Positions 23,174-33,422 of a stretch of 64,000 nt of DNA are shown piece after piece. Every line of letters starts with the position of its first letter. Position 1 is the first letter of the stretch. The stretch is taken from assembly GCA_030063045.1 (NCBI GenBank), contig JAQSEB010000041.1:4147501-4211500 (forward strand). The letters are read 5' to 3'. Source of the DNA: Pratylenchus scribneri (taxonomy: Eukaryota > Nematoda > Chromadorea > Rhabditida > Pratylenchidae). The position numbers were made by a program, and so were the translations under genes. The notes below the pieces were generated by a model. That model did no database searches and was not told where the DNA came from. It saw only the letters and a program-made list of their open reading frames with translations.

Positions 23174-24392
23174 AATGGCAAAAGATTTATATGAGGAAGA
23201 AGTAGCTGATGTATTGAGAATTGGCAATGAGTTAATATTTTTAAATCAATATTAAAAATAATAATATTTTGTTAAAAATCCTAATTTACTATAATTAATT
23301 AACGGAGTGGGACGTTTCGTGGCGCGGCCGTTTGGTGGCGAAAGCTAATAGCTAGACGCCTAATGAATGGTTTAGAATGTTTTATATATCATTGAATAGA
23401 GCAAAAAATTCTCTATCAGCTCATATAAAAATCAAATTTTAAATTTCGATAAAAATGTGAAATTTGAAGGAAATCGCTTCTTATATAACTTATTAGATGA
23501 GGATTCATATCATCTATATGGGAAAATTGCCATCACTATTTCCTTCATTTTCTATATTTTCATATCAGCCAGACTCCTCTATCTGAAAGGTTAAATGATG
23601 CTAATGTATTAAAATAAAAAATTAACAATCATTTATTTAGAATTTTAGACGCAATAATTTGACATTTTGACTGGCGAATCCATTTAAATATTTAGAATGA
23701 TATTTAATCATTTCACTTTTAAAATATTTAAATAAATAGATCCCAAAATAAAAAAATTTGGACAGCAGTAATCCAAAAATTTTATTTCTAATAAAATTAA
23801 TAATAATTTATTATACCATATTTGTTCCTCAATCAAAATGTATTATATTTATTAGAATTAAATATATTCAATTAAAAAATAAAATATTGAATTTAAAAAA
23901 ATATTTTAGCAAAAAATTGTATATATTCAAATAGATTAAAGCAATGCCAAAATTAACTCCAAATTTTATAAATTTAATAATTATAAATTTTTAGAAAATA
24001 TGACTAATTATTTACATTTTTATCTTTTTTTTACTTAAGTTACTAAACACGAAATTGCAAATCAATCGGAAATTGACCATGTGCGAATTTGTATTGTTTG
24101 CATGGCTGGAATTGTGCCATTTTCGATACAATTTGTGGCTGACATTATATTAAACGACCTCCATATTATACCTCTCTTATGGAATATGAGTATAATTAAC
24201 AGTTGGGCAGAGATTTTTTGCCCTTTCATCGAGGATTTATGCCTATTTTTGTTGTGCCGTGATTTTCGACGGATGTTTATGTTTCCAATTTGTAGGCGTA
24301 ATCCAAGGAATGTCATTGTGCCAGAACCAATGATTTCATTGCCTGCTCCCCAAATCGTTGAAGAAAGGGGAGAACAAATTTCTCGAGCATAA
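23174..24392 (+). pseudogene. Truncated GPCR duplicate
   Basis: A tandem paralog of the GPCR at 18320. A start-like exon lies at 23174. The TM5 part of exon 4 lies at about 23483-23593 (EDSYHLYGKIAITISFIFY), and exon 5 at 24040-24392 has the same 353-nt length and the same end motifs (CRDFRRMF, VIVPEP) as its paralog. The exons for TM1-TM3 and TM4 are missing. In their place is a foldback-element arm (about 23300-23470). It is most likely non-functional, although exon 5 is still open. Confidence 0.75.
23300..23470. repeat. Solo arm of a GGGACGTTTC foldback
   Basis: It begins GGGACGTTTCGTGGCGC and continues into GAATGGTTT...ATATCATTGAATAGAGC. This matches the arm of the 26778-27149 element (AACCATTTGAG...GTATCATTGGATAGAGC). 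I found no opposite arm nearby. Confidence 0.5.
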
Positions 24393-24667
24393 TTGGCAAA
24401 AAATTTAACAGATTAATGTATATTTAAAAAATATGATTTTCTGTTTGATTAATTTGTAAATAATTATAGTAAAATGATAAAGTATAAAATTCGAAGAAAT
24501 GAAATTTGATTAAAAATTTGTAAAAAATTTATAAAATACAAATACATTTTAAATAGAATCCACGAATTATATGTATTTAATTTGTATTCATGTTTAAAAT
24601 TTCTCATCATTTCTCTAGCGGGCTCATCTACACAAAAGACAAATGGTTCTGCAAATATGGGCATGTT

Positions 24668-24982
24668 TATAAATTCTGCAAATATAAGTTTTTGACTTCT
24701 AATAAATTAGAAATAGGTTTTAAACCCTACAAACCTTATACCATTTTGCAGATCTCATCGAGACGCATCGAATCGTATATAAAATGTTCCAAAAGATAAA
24801 GTGTTAAACCGTTTAAATCATTTTTTAAGTCTTTGGTTTTAAACTCTTTAATTTTGGACCAAAACCAGACATTTTATATACCATTCGATGCGTCTCGATG
24901 AGATCTACAAAATAGTATAAGGTTTGTGTGGTCTAAAGCCTATTGCTGATTTATTAGAAGTCAAAAACTTATATTTGCAGAA
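24668..24982. repeat. Palindromic MITE, GACGCATCGA family, copy 1
   Basis: Inverted arms start AAATTCTGCAAATATAAG and run through TTTTTGACTTCTAATAAAT to GATCTCATCGAGACGCATCG. The right arm is the complement, around an A/T-rich centre. Related copies are at 34925-35205 and 40663-40985. Confidence 0.7.
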
Positions 24983-25009
24983 TTTGTGGAGATGACCTAG
25001 CACCTTTCT

Positions 25010-25085
25010 CTAGTTCTTCTTTTTTCCAGTAAATGATTGAATTCTTTGAAGAGCCATTCATTCTTACCAAAATTAACTGCGCTAG
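25010..25085 (-). pseudogene. SPRY-gene 3' exon relic
   Basis: On the minus strand this short stretch encodes NFGKNEWLFKEFNHLLE. That closely matches the C-terminus of the SPRY gene copies (NFGKNEWLFKEFKSVLE at 41353; NFGKEEWQFKEFNKLLQ at 56270). No SPRY core is recognisable beside it. Confidence 0.55.
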
Positions 25086-26091
25086 AGTTAGTAAATCAGT
25101 TGAATAAAACACTTTTTACACTTAAAGTGAAAGCATTTTTTCATCAAATTTGATATCAGATAAAAAAAGTTTGATAAATTATATTGAATGTTATAGAATA
25201 CAAAGAATCTATTTAAAATTCAAATAGTTTTGAGCAAAAAATTCGTAGAAAATGATCAAAAATAGTGTTATATTTGTTCTAAAAATCAAATTCATATTGA
25301 ACTAATCCATTATATCATGTGAATAATTCAAATGATTTCTAATTTTTTTGATCATTTTTTTATTATGCATACTCAAAAATTGATTTCCCATTTTTAACTT
25401 TTGTGATTTATTTTTTTTGAAATTTGAGAAATATTTCCAACTAAAATCATAAGAACAATTTGAAATATCATCAAAAGGGAGTTCATTTCTCTCAACAGCG
25501 TATTTTCCCCTTGTAAGCTTAATTCAGATTTTTAACACGCAAAAAACAAAATTACCTCTAATCTCTATGCTTCTTTTCATTCATCGAACTGCATAAAAAT
25601 GGGGAAAAATGTGGAGAAACGAACCTTTAAATCCAAATCCAACCTCTAAAAGCTCATCAGCAAGCATTAGAATTGGAAATATTATTTTATTTATAATTGA
25701 GGGCAAAATGCATTTTCGATTAAAAATAAGGAATTGAGACAATTCATATTCCACCATTTTTTTTGCTTAATAATTCCATTCGATATGTATTAAAATTAGG
25801 CATTTGTTTAATAACATTTCTGTCAGACGCCTCAACCCCCCCCCCCCCCCCAAAACAAATTCGTCTCTTTTGAGGAGGAACATTCTAGAATATGATTTTA
25901 AAATTTTATCATTTAATTTGAATTCATTTAAAAGAAGTTGGAATATTCTTTATTTTTTATTCTTAATAATGTAAATTAAAAAAATAAATATAAGAAAGTT
26001 CAGCAAATTAATAAAGATTAATTTGCCATAAATTATGAGTTTGATTCTCAATTGTTTTTTGCCTTTTTCATCATCATTTCTTTAAAATTTT

Positions 26092-26580
26092 TTAAGTACA
26101 TCGTATTCCTAGGAATTGTTGCTTGAAAAACCAGCCGGAATTAATTGTCGTCGATGTGCCCGCCGAAAACTTCTGATGAGGAAAATTGGAATGAGGCATC
26201 AAATTTTGTCGGGAATTTTCCATTCTCGCTAATTTTTCCCTCAATTCTTTATTTCTTCCTCCAAAACATATAATTTCACATTCATCTTTGTCATTCCATC
26301 CTTCAATTCATCATTTTCCTTGCTAATTCCTTCCATTTTATTCTCCATCTGGCCAAATTTCTCGCCAATCTGCCAGACCATTTGCATCATTCCAAATTGA
26401 TCACCATTATTTGTGCCATCCGCCTTTTTTATGGTAAATTTAATTATTTTAAATTTTCTGTCACAATTTTATTACCTTCAATTTTTGAATTTTATTTTCC
26501 ATTCTATCAGCAGCAGATGGACGCACTGAAAAATTTGATTCAACTGGTACAATAATTCCATTATTATTTTTTGGATCCAT
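26092..26580 (-). pseudogene. Coiled-coil gene, frameshifted
   Basis: Exon 1 (26580-26476) encodes 35 aa starting MDPKNNNGIIV. Exon 2 (from 26423) encodes a Lys/Glu/Met-rich coiled-coil-like segment (GEKFGQMENKMEGISKENDE) and stops at 26241. A 1-nt shift upstream of that stop opens another frame (KELREKLARMENS...) that runs to 26092. That suggests a broken gene, possibly an N-terminal relative of the SPRY family exon 1. With the 25010 relic it may be one decayed SPRY locus. A short real 95-aa protein cannot be excluded. Confidence 0.45.
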
Positions 26581-26777
26581 TGTAATATTTTGAAATATTT
26601 TGAATTGATTAAAATGCAAATTAGAATGAATTATTCTATATTAAAGGTAAAAAAATTAACTAGCAATTCTCAATGCCATTAAGAAAAATTTTTATCCAAA
26701 ATCTGAACTTCTCTTTTTTAAATAAGGCAATGTAACAATTTTTGTAAATTATAATTGAGAAGAGAGTTGATTTCGAC

Positions 26778-27149
26778 CGAAGGAGGACGTTTCAGTGCCG
26801 GCGTTTCAGTGCCAGCGACTTTGACGAGTCATAACTCTGCAAAGAAGAAACCATTTGAGACAATCTTGGTATCATTGGATAGAGCTAATCAAACTCTATT
26901 AAATGATATATAGCAATTTATGAAAAGTTAAATTTCCTCTTAATTACAAGCTTCTAAGTAAGAAAAAGCGACTTGTATTAACTTTTTCAACATTAAGTCA
27001 CTTAAATTTTCATTTATCAAAAAAGCTTAATCCACTATTCAATAGAGCTTGAATAGCTCTATCCAATGATACCAAGATTGTCTCAAATGGTTTCTTTATT
27101 GCTGTGATATGAGTCGTCAAAGTGGCTGGCACTGAAACGTCCCCCACCG
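26778..27149. mobile_element. Mutator-like foldback MITE
   Basis: A 372-bp foldback flanked by an exact 9-bp duplication GATTTCGAC (26769-26777 and 27150-27158). The TIRs begin CGAAGGAGGACGTTTCAG and CGGTGGGGGACGTTTCAG, and the arms pair over about 130 bases (CCATTTGAGACAATCTTGG). The left end has the word GGCGTTTCAGTGCC twice. Long TIRs with a 9-bp duplication are characteristic of Mutator-like elements. No transposase is present. Confidence 0.8.
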
Positions 27150-27339
27150 GATTTCGACTTATGGACGTCTCTAACCCGAGAAGCTGGATGGATAGTCTAC
27201 CCATATTAGAAATAGGAAATAGCACATCAATCAACATTATGCGGCGGCATTGATGCGGAATGAATTTGGTTGGGAAAATTGCCTCAAGGTATAACATTTG
27301 GATATTTTTACTTTGCTTTTTTTTTTTAAAATTACGGAA

Positions 27340-27540
27340 AAATTCTAATTTATGGTAATAGCTCTGATTCGATCGAGCTATAGCTCATTCGAGAGAACTC
27401 GAAGAGCTGAGTCCGAATATATAAATTTTTTTCTGCGGCAACGACTTCTGTCCAAGTTATGCCCACATGAAAATCGCAAAGTGAAGGGTTCCTCCCCCTA
27501 TTGGTCGAAAATTTGCAAATTTTTGGTCATATCATAAATC
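27340..27540. repeat. Fragment of the 53.7-kb foldback family
   Basis: The segment around 27477-27530 (AAAGTGAAGGGTTCCTCCCC followed by TATTGGTCGAAAATTTGC) matches the centre of the large foldback at about 54175-54220. It has no termini of its own. Confidence 0.4.
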
Positions 27541-28132
27541 AATCGATTCGTTTGTAATTTTTATCTTTAGCAGAAATTTTCCAAGTCAAAAACAATTTTG
27601 GAATTAATTTTTTCGATAAAAAATTTCTAAATATTTCTGCCGTAAATAAATTATTTCAATTTATTATACACCATTTTAATTGTATAATTCTTTTAAAAAA
27701 TTTTACGAGTAAAATTGCTAAGAATTAATGTTATATTTAATTTATCCATTAAATTTTATTAAAAATTTCGAAAAATTGGTTTTTGTACTAAATTGTTTTC
27801 ATGTTTTTTTATACATTTATTCTATTGAAACATTTTGATATAAAATTGATTGAATAAAATTCAATTTAATTAGGGCTGTTATGGCAAGACAAAACTGCCA
27901 AATTTTGGCTTATTTTATCGGGTTTTTATTTTGCAATTTCCATCAAAACCAATCCTTTTATCTCTAACTCTGACCCAATCAAAGAGTTATAGAAAATGAT
28001 CTAAAATTTGCCAAAATTAAAGTTAAAATTTAATTGAAAAATTTCATTTGCTTATAAGGTAGGTTGAACCTTCTACAAAAAATTTATTATATTAAAAAAT
28101 CTAAAATCATTAACATTTTAGAGAAATATAAA

Positions 28133-29337
28133 ATGTCGAAAATAGTGAAATTATTTTTCTTATTTCTACTATATTTAAGCCATCAACATCATTTTTTCAT
28201 TGTGGATGGCGTCTCCAACTTCTATGTGGATTTGCCCGTTGAAAATGAAAATATTGAATTGGTTCCAGCACCCGACGCCGGTCGTCGCGCTTTGCTCCAA
28301 CGACGGAATGCATTCCGACTCCCACAAAATCCTCGAATAGGAACAGTTTCGGATATACCGTGGACACATTGTAAGTGTTTTTGAACAAGAATTTTTTTAT
28401 TTAGAAATTCTAGAAATTACATTTTTAGACATAGACATAAGCTTCTATAAATTTTTTGAGAAACAAAAATAAATTTTTCGATTATTTTTTTATAAAATTG
28501 GCAGAATTAATTTTTCCTTTATTTTTTTAAAAAAAATTTTCTCAAAAATTTCATTTTTTACATAAAAAACTCTAAAATTTTAGTAAAATTTTAAAAAAAT
28601 CTTCCAAAAATTTGATAAATATTGACATATAACGGTAAAAGCAAATCAATAAAAAATAAAAATATATGTAAAATTTGTTTTTTCGTGGATTAGGAACTAT
28701 TTTAAGTACGCAAAAAATATTGTTATGAATTAAAAACTTTACTCTAAAAAAGAAATAGGATTTGTTTTCAGAAAACTTAAAATTTTAATTATTCCAATTA
28801 ATTTCTATTATTTTTTTATTTTTTAGATGCACAAACTGACAAACCCGCTTTTGGAGTATACCATAACCGTTATCAAATTGTGATTATTAATATTTTAATT
28901 TACAAAATAAATTTATTAATAATGCGATTTTAAATTAAAAAAAATATTTTTGGTTGTTAATTTTTTTGAAAATTTTTTTACCACTCATTTTTGTGGCCCT
29001 ATTATTTTTGAACAAAATTTTAATGCCAAAATTGATAATAATTTTAAGGGAGAGGGCGGCAAAAAATGGAATAAATGGTTTGGCAGAATTGCACCAAAGT
29101 AAAAAATAAAAATAAAAAATATTATTTTTTATTTTTTTTTTTAGATATTATAGCACTGTCGAAATTGGTTCGTCGACAACTGGTAGACGATTAGGTAAAG
29201 TATAAAAATTGTTTTAATTTTGTGAATAATCTTTTATAGAATATGCACTTGAACAACTTGGTGAAAATACTGTCATTACTCGCTATCCAAATGACCAAGC
29301 ATTCCAACAAAGAGGCTACAAATTTACACCACAGTAA
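28133..29337 (+). CDS. Secreted orphan protein, 162 aa
   Basis: Exons 28133-28370, 28827-28879, 29049-29098, 29145-29194 and 29240-29337 join in phase to 162 aa. The N-terminus is a signal peptide (MSKIVKLFFLFLLYLSH, then a cut near VDG). The mature part is polar and has few cysteines, with motifs DAGRRALLQRRNAF, KKWNKWFGRIAPKYY and a basic/aromatic C-terminus ending GYKFTPQ. I recognise no domain. Five small exons with consistent phases and open coding sequence in a very AT-rich background support a real gene. The exon 2 donor GTGATTA is unusual. The 5' end could be trans-spliced. Confidence 0.65.
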
Positions 29338-29887
29338 AAATATGAATATAATAAGTTATATACGGATATAAAATTCATTATTCTATTATATAGCATTTTA
29401 TTAACCATAAAATAATTTTATTAAATAGAATATGAATTTTTGTATATCGACAAAAAATCCTGGAATATTGTTGACTAAATTATTTATGAAAAAATTGCAA
29501 AATATTAGTGAAAATGACAAAATATAGGCAATATATATGGGTGAAATTTTTTTAAAAAAGTTTTATATTATCAAAAATTAAAAAAAAATTCTTTACTCAC
29601 ACCATAATATTAATATTTCTAAGTTTGTAAAAAATTTTCCAAAAATGCATTTTATAAATTTTAAAGCAAATTATATTCCACAATATATTTTAAATGATAT
29701 TTTGGATCTTTTTGCTGATATTCTAAGGCAATATTTCTGATAATAATCGTTTTCATTTTTAAATATGTCAAATGTTAAATATGAATAAAAAATATAACAA
29801 ATTAAATAAAATAAATATAAAATAAAACCAAATATGTAACTTTTATTTTTATAACTAATACAATATAATGGATTAAGCAAAAGTACA

Positions 29888-30202
29888 ATGATGGGACTAA
29901 CAAATTTGCATCCCAATCAAATTGATCAATTCGTCCGGAAACAAACTTTCGGAAATAATTGCCATGATTGTGCCGATGCAATTTTAAAGCATGCATTGAG
30001 CCCTGAAAATTCCTTTACCGGTCAATCTCCAAGCAAATTGAAATCAGCGCGATACAATCGGATGGGCACTGGCAACATGCTTCCTTTGAGCCCTGAAAAT
30101 TCCTCTGCTAATCTACGTCAAAGGAAATTGCAAAAAAGCAGATACAGTCGGTTGGGCAATATGCTTCGACGAATGCCCGGATTGGGCAGAATTGGAAAAT
30201 AA
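29888..30202 (+). CDS. Small basic protein with internal repeat
   Basis: An open frame of 104 aa, clearly less AT-rich than its surroundings. The N-terminal half has a CHDCAD motif. The C-terminal half is two copies of a unit of about 32 aa, LSPENSFTGQS..KLKSARYNRMG and LSPENSSANL..KLQKSRYSRLG, ending GLGRIGK. No known domain is recognised and no signal peptide is visible from this ATG. It could be the last exon of a longer gene whose 5' part I cannot identify. Confidence 0.5.
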   Translation: MMGLTNLHPNQIDQFVRKQTFGNNCHDCADAILKHALSPENSFTGQSPSKLKSARYNRMGTGNMLPLSPENSSANLRQRKLQKSRYSRLGNMLRRMPGLGRIGK

Positions 30203-30561
30203 GAGGAATTTTATTTATGTTTGAAAATGCAAAATTGTTTAAATTTTGATTTGAAGAATAATAGAATAAAGCATAAAAGTTGCCGATGGTTTTTAAATTA
30301 AATAAAAAATTCATCGTTATTCTTTCAAGCTTTTTTGTTTTCATTAATTTATGTATAAATCGGCATTCTCAATTTTTTTTTCGCTTTTTTATTAAAATAA
30401 TTTAATCAAAATGGATTTAACATAAAAATAGAAATTGTTAATTAATCGTTTGAGCAATTTGGAGTTGACCATCGCGTATTGAATTGCACAAAGTAAATAA
30501 ATATAAAAATAATTAGCAATGACATAATGTGGCATCCACTTACAATTTCGAGGATATTGGA

Positions 30562-30693
30562 ATGGGAATCAGATTTTATCATCTCGATTATTGTGATCAA
30601 CTTTTTGTATTAGATGAAAATCATTTTCTCGACTTGGACCAAAATGACATGCGCATTGTCAGTTTATTTTATAATTCTGTGTATTTATTTTAA
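30562..30693 (+). CDS. Possible orphan exon
   Basis: A short open stretch with protein-like composition (MGIRFYHLDYCDQLFVLD...DLDQNDMRI) followed by a GTCAGT donor-like site. No partner exon was found. The rest of 30203-31490 shows no gene. Confidence 0.25.
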   Translation: MGIRFYHLDYCDQLFVLDENHFLDLDQNDMRIVSLFYNSVYLF

Positions 30694-31497
30694 ATAAGAC
30701 ATTATTTAATTAGGGCAGAGAAAAGCCATTTTATAGAAAATATTTTTCAAAATTTTGACTTATCAAAAATGTCTAGGCGAAAAAGGAATTTTTATGAAAT
30801 TGAAATCAAACCGAAGAATTCATCAACTACATATTAAACGAACAAAATTAACATTTATAATCTTTACTATTCTATTCCATAATTAAATAAATATAATAAT
30901 GGTTATGTTATTATTTTAAAATCAAATATAAAATATTTTAATTAATGATAAATTTGAATTCAATTCTAATATTGCTTATATAATAATCAAATTTTTATAA
31001 TTCTAAATCAATTTAAATTAATGTTTTCAAAGATCAGGGACACATCCAAAAAACAATTGAAGGAAAATCAACAGCTGTCATCTTGATAAATTCGGATTTC
31101 GGAATCGTTTTTAATTTGTTTATGTTTATATTTTTTAGATTTGTGCACGGAAAATATTTATTAGATTTGACAAATAATTTTGGCCAATTCTCATTCTTTC
31201 AATTAATTTTGTCCTATTAGACTTTGACCTGTGAAAAATATTTTTCAACTCAATTGCCCTAGTTCTATCAATATTCGTAAATAATTAATTAAAAAATAAT
31301 GCAGAGGATCAAAAATCATGAATCCCCTCATTCTCATCTATGTTTATAGTAATTAAATAAAATTAAGATCCAAAAGCCATCAGTCAGCTTTCCTTTGAAA
31401 AGCAGTTGGTCCACTAATGTTTGTTTACACACGTCAGTGCCAATCGCATTTTATTTTTAATTTTTGGTATAAACAAATCCAGGGAAATAAGTCTTCT

Positions 31498-31503
31498 TAT
31501 AAA
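31498..31503 (+). promoter_or_regulatory. TATA box of the cysteine-rich peptide gene
   Basis: TATAAA lies 115 bases upstream of the ATG at 31618, with no other gene between. This spacing suits a short 5' UTR. Confidence 0.5.
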
Positions 31504-31617
31504 GCAGCGATATTTATACCCTCTGCTGATCAAAAAGACCTAATTTCATTGAAGCAAATTTAATTTTTCCAAATTTCCATCCAAAAAACCCTTCTCACAT
31601 TAAATAAGCACACAAAA

Positions 31618-32265
31618 ATGTCTGCCATTACAATTCAAAAAATGTATCGTCTTTTATTCGCTTTCGCCCTTATTCTTCTAATTTCCTTTGCATTGATACA
31701 ATATGCCGGTGAATAAATATTTTTAAAAATATTTTAAAATATTTTTAACAGAATAAATTACATACAAATTAAAAATTGTGTCCTTTAATTAAACCAAAAA
31801 TTTAAAATTTTTAAAAATTTCTTTATAACTTAAGCTAATTTTTAAGGGCAAGAGAATAAATATCACTGTAAAATATCGGCACATCTTACTAAGATGTTAA
31901 TTACCTTGATAAATGTGGTCATAGTTTACCATGATGATATATAAGGATTAAATGGAAGCCAAAATTGTATTTAGAATACCTATTTATAAAAATTCATTTT
32001 AAAAATAAAATGGAGCACAAAAGTCTTCTCTTTTTTATAGAGGCAACTAGTGTGCGGCAAATGGGTTTTACCGAGACCGAGACCGAGATATCTCGGGAAA
32101 ATCTCGGTCCGATATCTCGGGATATCTCGGCGAGATCTCGTCTCGGGCCGCACACTAGAGGCAACGGGCTGTCGCAACGATGCAGAATGTAAAGCAAGCT
32201 ATGATTGCACGCATAATGGCGCTTGCAAATGCATCAGTGGAGTTTGCAATCGAATTGATTGGTAA
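31618..32265 (+). CDS. Secreted cysteine-rich peptide with MITE at exon 2
   Basis: Exon 1 (31618-31708) encodes a signal peptide (MSAITIQKMYRLLFAFALIL...). The mature peptide is in exon 2 (best model 32159-32265). It has six cysteines in the spacing C-x5-C-x5-C-x5-C-x-C-x4-C and ends in a short tail, giving 65 aa in total. Small secreted knottin-like peptides of this kind serve defence or secretion roles, but I cannot name the family. A 110-bp MITE lies between the original acceptor (ending 32040) and the coding part. The element's last bases plus the duplicated target recreate an AG at 32157-32158. Use of the old acceptor instead shifts the frame and loses all the cysteines. Which acceptor is used is unknown. 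Confidence 0.65.
32048..32157. mobile_element. 110-bp hAT-type MITE with (CCGAGATATCTCGG)n
   Basis: Flanked by an exact 8-bp duplication GAGGCAAC (32040-32047 and 32158-32165). The TIRs are TAGTGTGCGGC and its complement. The interior is built almost wholly of GAGACCGAGACCGAGATATC and CGGGATATCTCGG words. The ends fit the hAT YARNG rule. Confidence 0.9.
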
Positions 32266-32453
32266 ATGAGGAGGAATGAAGAAACAAAGGGAAAAATATG
32301 TTGATAAAATATTTTGATGTTAAATTACCAATATGCACTTTTTTAATTTAATAACATTTGTAAAGTGCTTTTTACCACATTGTCAAATTGACATATGAAT
32401 AAATTTTTAATATTTAAATTTAAACCGGCGGATTGGCCACTGCTTCTTTTACT

Positions 32454-32670
32454 GGTACTTGTTCGGTTGGTATCCCCTTTTTGGGAAAGTGCTTGGTCCC
32501 CCCTTTGGTTTTAGGGTTTCAGTTAGGGTTTGGGTTTAGGATACACGTAAGATGATTCTCATCCCATCCTAACCCTAACCCAGCCCTGATTGACCCTAAC
32601 CCAAAATATGATAAACCTAAGGGGGGACCAAGCACTTTCCCAAAAAGGGGATACCAACCGAACAAGTACC
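32454..32670. mobile_element. 217-bp TIR element with CCCTAA-like core
   Basis: An exact 8-bp duplication CTTTTACT (32446-32453 and 32671-32678). The TIRs are perfect for 52 bases, starting GGTACTTGTTCGGTTGG. The centre is TTAGGGTTTCAGTTAGGG-like on one side and CCTAACCCTAACCC-like on the other. The superfamily is unclear: the duplication length suits hAT, Merlin or P, but the ends are not of hAT type. Confidence 0.85.
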
Positions 32671-32948
32671 CTTTTACTCTTAGGTCGAAAAAGAACCTAA
32701 TTTCATTCTTTAAATCTTCAAAATTGATTCTTTAAAAAATGATGAGAATTTCTTTGCTCTTATATTGCAGATTGCAGTAAAAAGAGGTCAATTCCAGTAT
32801 AATTTTGGAGACAATTATTTTTTTTCGTATTTGAAAGAGAACAAAAATTCTAGATAAAATTTCTTCGGGCTGAACATTTGAATATTATTATATTTTGCTT
32901 GCCAAGGAAAATGTTATAAAAATAATTGGGGCGTTTTTTGTCTTTTAA

Positions 32949-33020
32949 ATAGGGTTCAGCGGTATCGGGATACCGGTCGGTATTAATACCGAAATACCGG
33001 GGTCTGGCCAATACCGATAC
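32949..33020. repeat. Terminus of a (GGTATCGGGATACCGG) element
   Basis: It begins TAGGGTTCAGCGGTATCGGG and continues as self-complementary GGTATCGGGATACCGG / CCGAAATACCGG words. It looks like one end of a hAT-type MITE. No opposite terminus was found. Confidence 0.45.
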
Positions 33021-33170
33021 CGATTTTAACATTAAAAATAACGAATTAATACAAAATGAATAATGAAAGAAATATTTATTTATCAAGCAGAAAGGTTAAA
33101 TTTATTCACAAATGCCTATAAAATAACAAAATCATCGACAAGTTTACAATATTTAAATATGCGCACAATT

Positions 33171-33320
33171 CTATTGAGTGACTGTGATGGTTGTGTCAGA
33201 AGTTGTGGCAGCAGAAGTTGTAGCCACAGTTGTTGGGGCAACCGTTGTTGTTGGGGCTTCTGATTCAGAGGCCGCGTTTGGGGGGTCAGCAGCAATTACT
33301 GCTGCCCTAGCCATTGCTGC
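33171..33320 (-). CDS. Possible Ala/Thr-rich C-terminal exon
   Basis: On the minus strand an open stretch reads MARAAVIAADPPNAASES, then a mucin-like TTTVAPTTVATTSAATTSD tail and a stop. It is unusually GC-rich for the region. There is no ATG-started complete gene, and any 5' exons would be on the far side of the foldback at 33423-34449. The opposite strand is open too (Val-rich), so this may be only a biased repeat. Confidence 0.25.
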   Translation of the reverse strand, partial: AAMARAAVIAADPPNAASESEAPTTTVAPTTVATTSAATTSDTTITVTQ

Positions 33321-33422
33321 TGCTCCGTCTTTTTTGAATGGCAAAATAATAATAATTATAAAAATAGGTGAAAACACCCACCCATTATATGTTCTGATGT
33401 TGTTTTAGAATCAACATTGCAT

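Noticed and set aside
33178..33408. Val-rich plus-strand frame
   Set aside because: It is antisense to the Ala/Thr-rich stretch, which is the more protein-like of the two. Neither has a complete gene structure.
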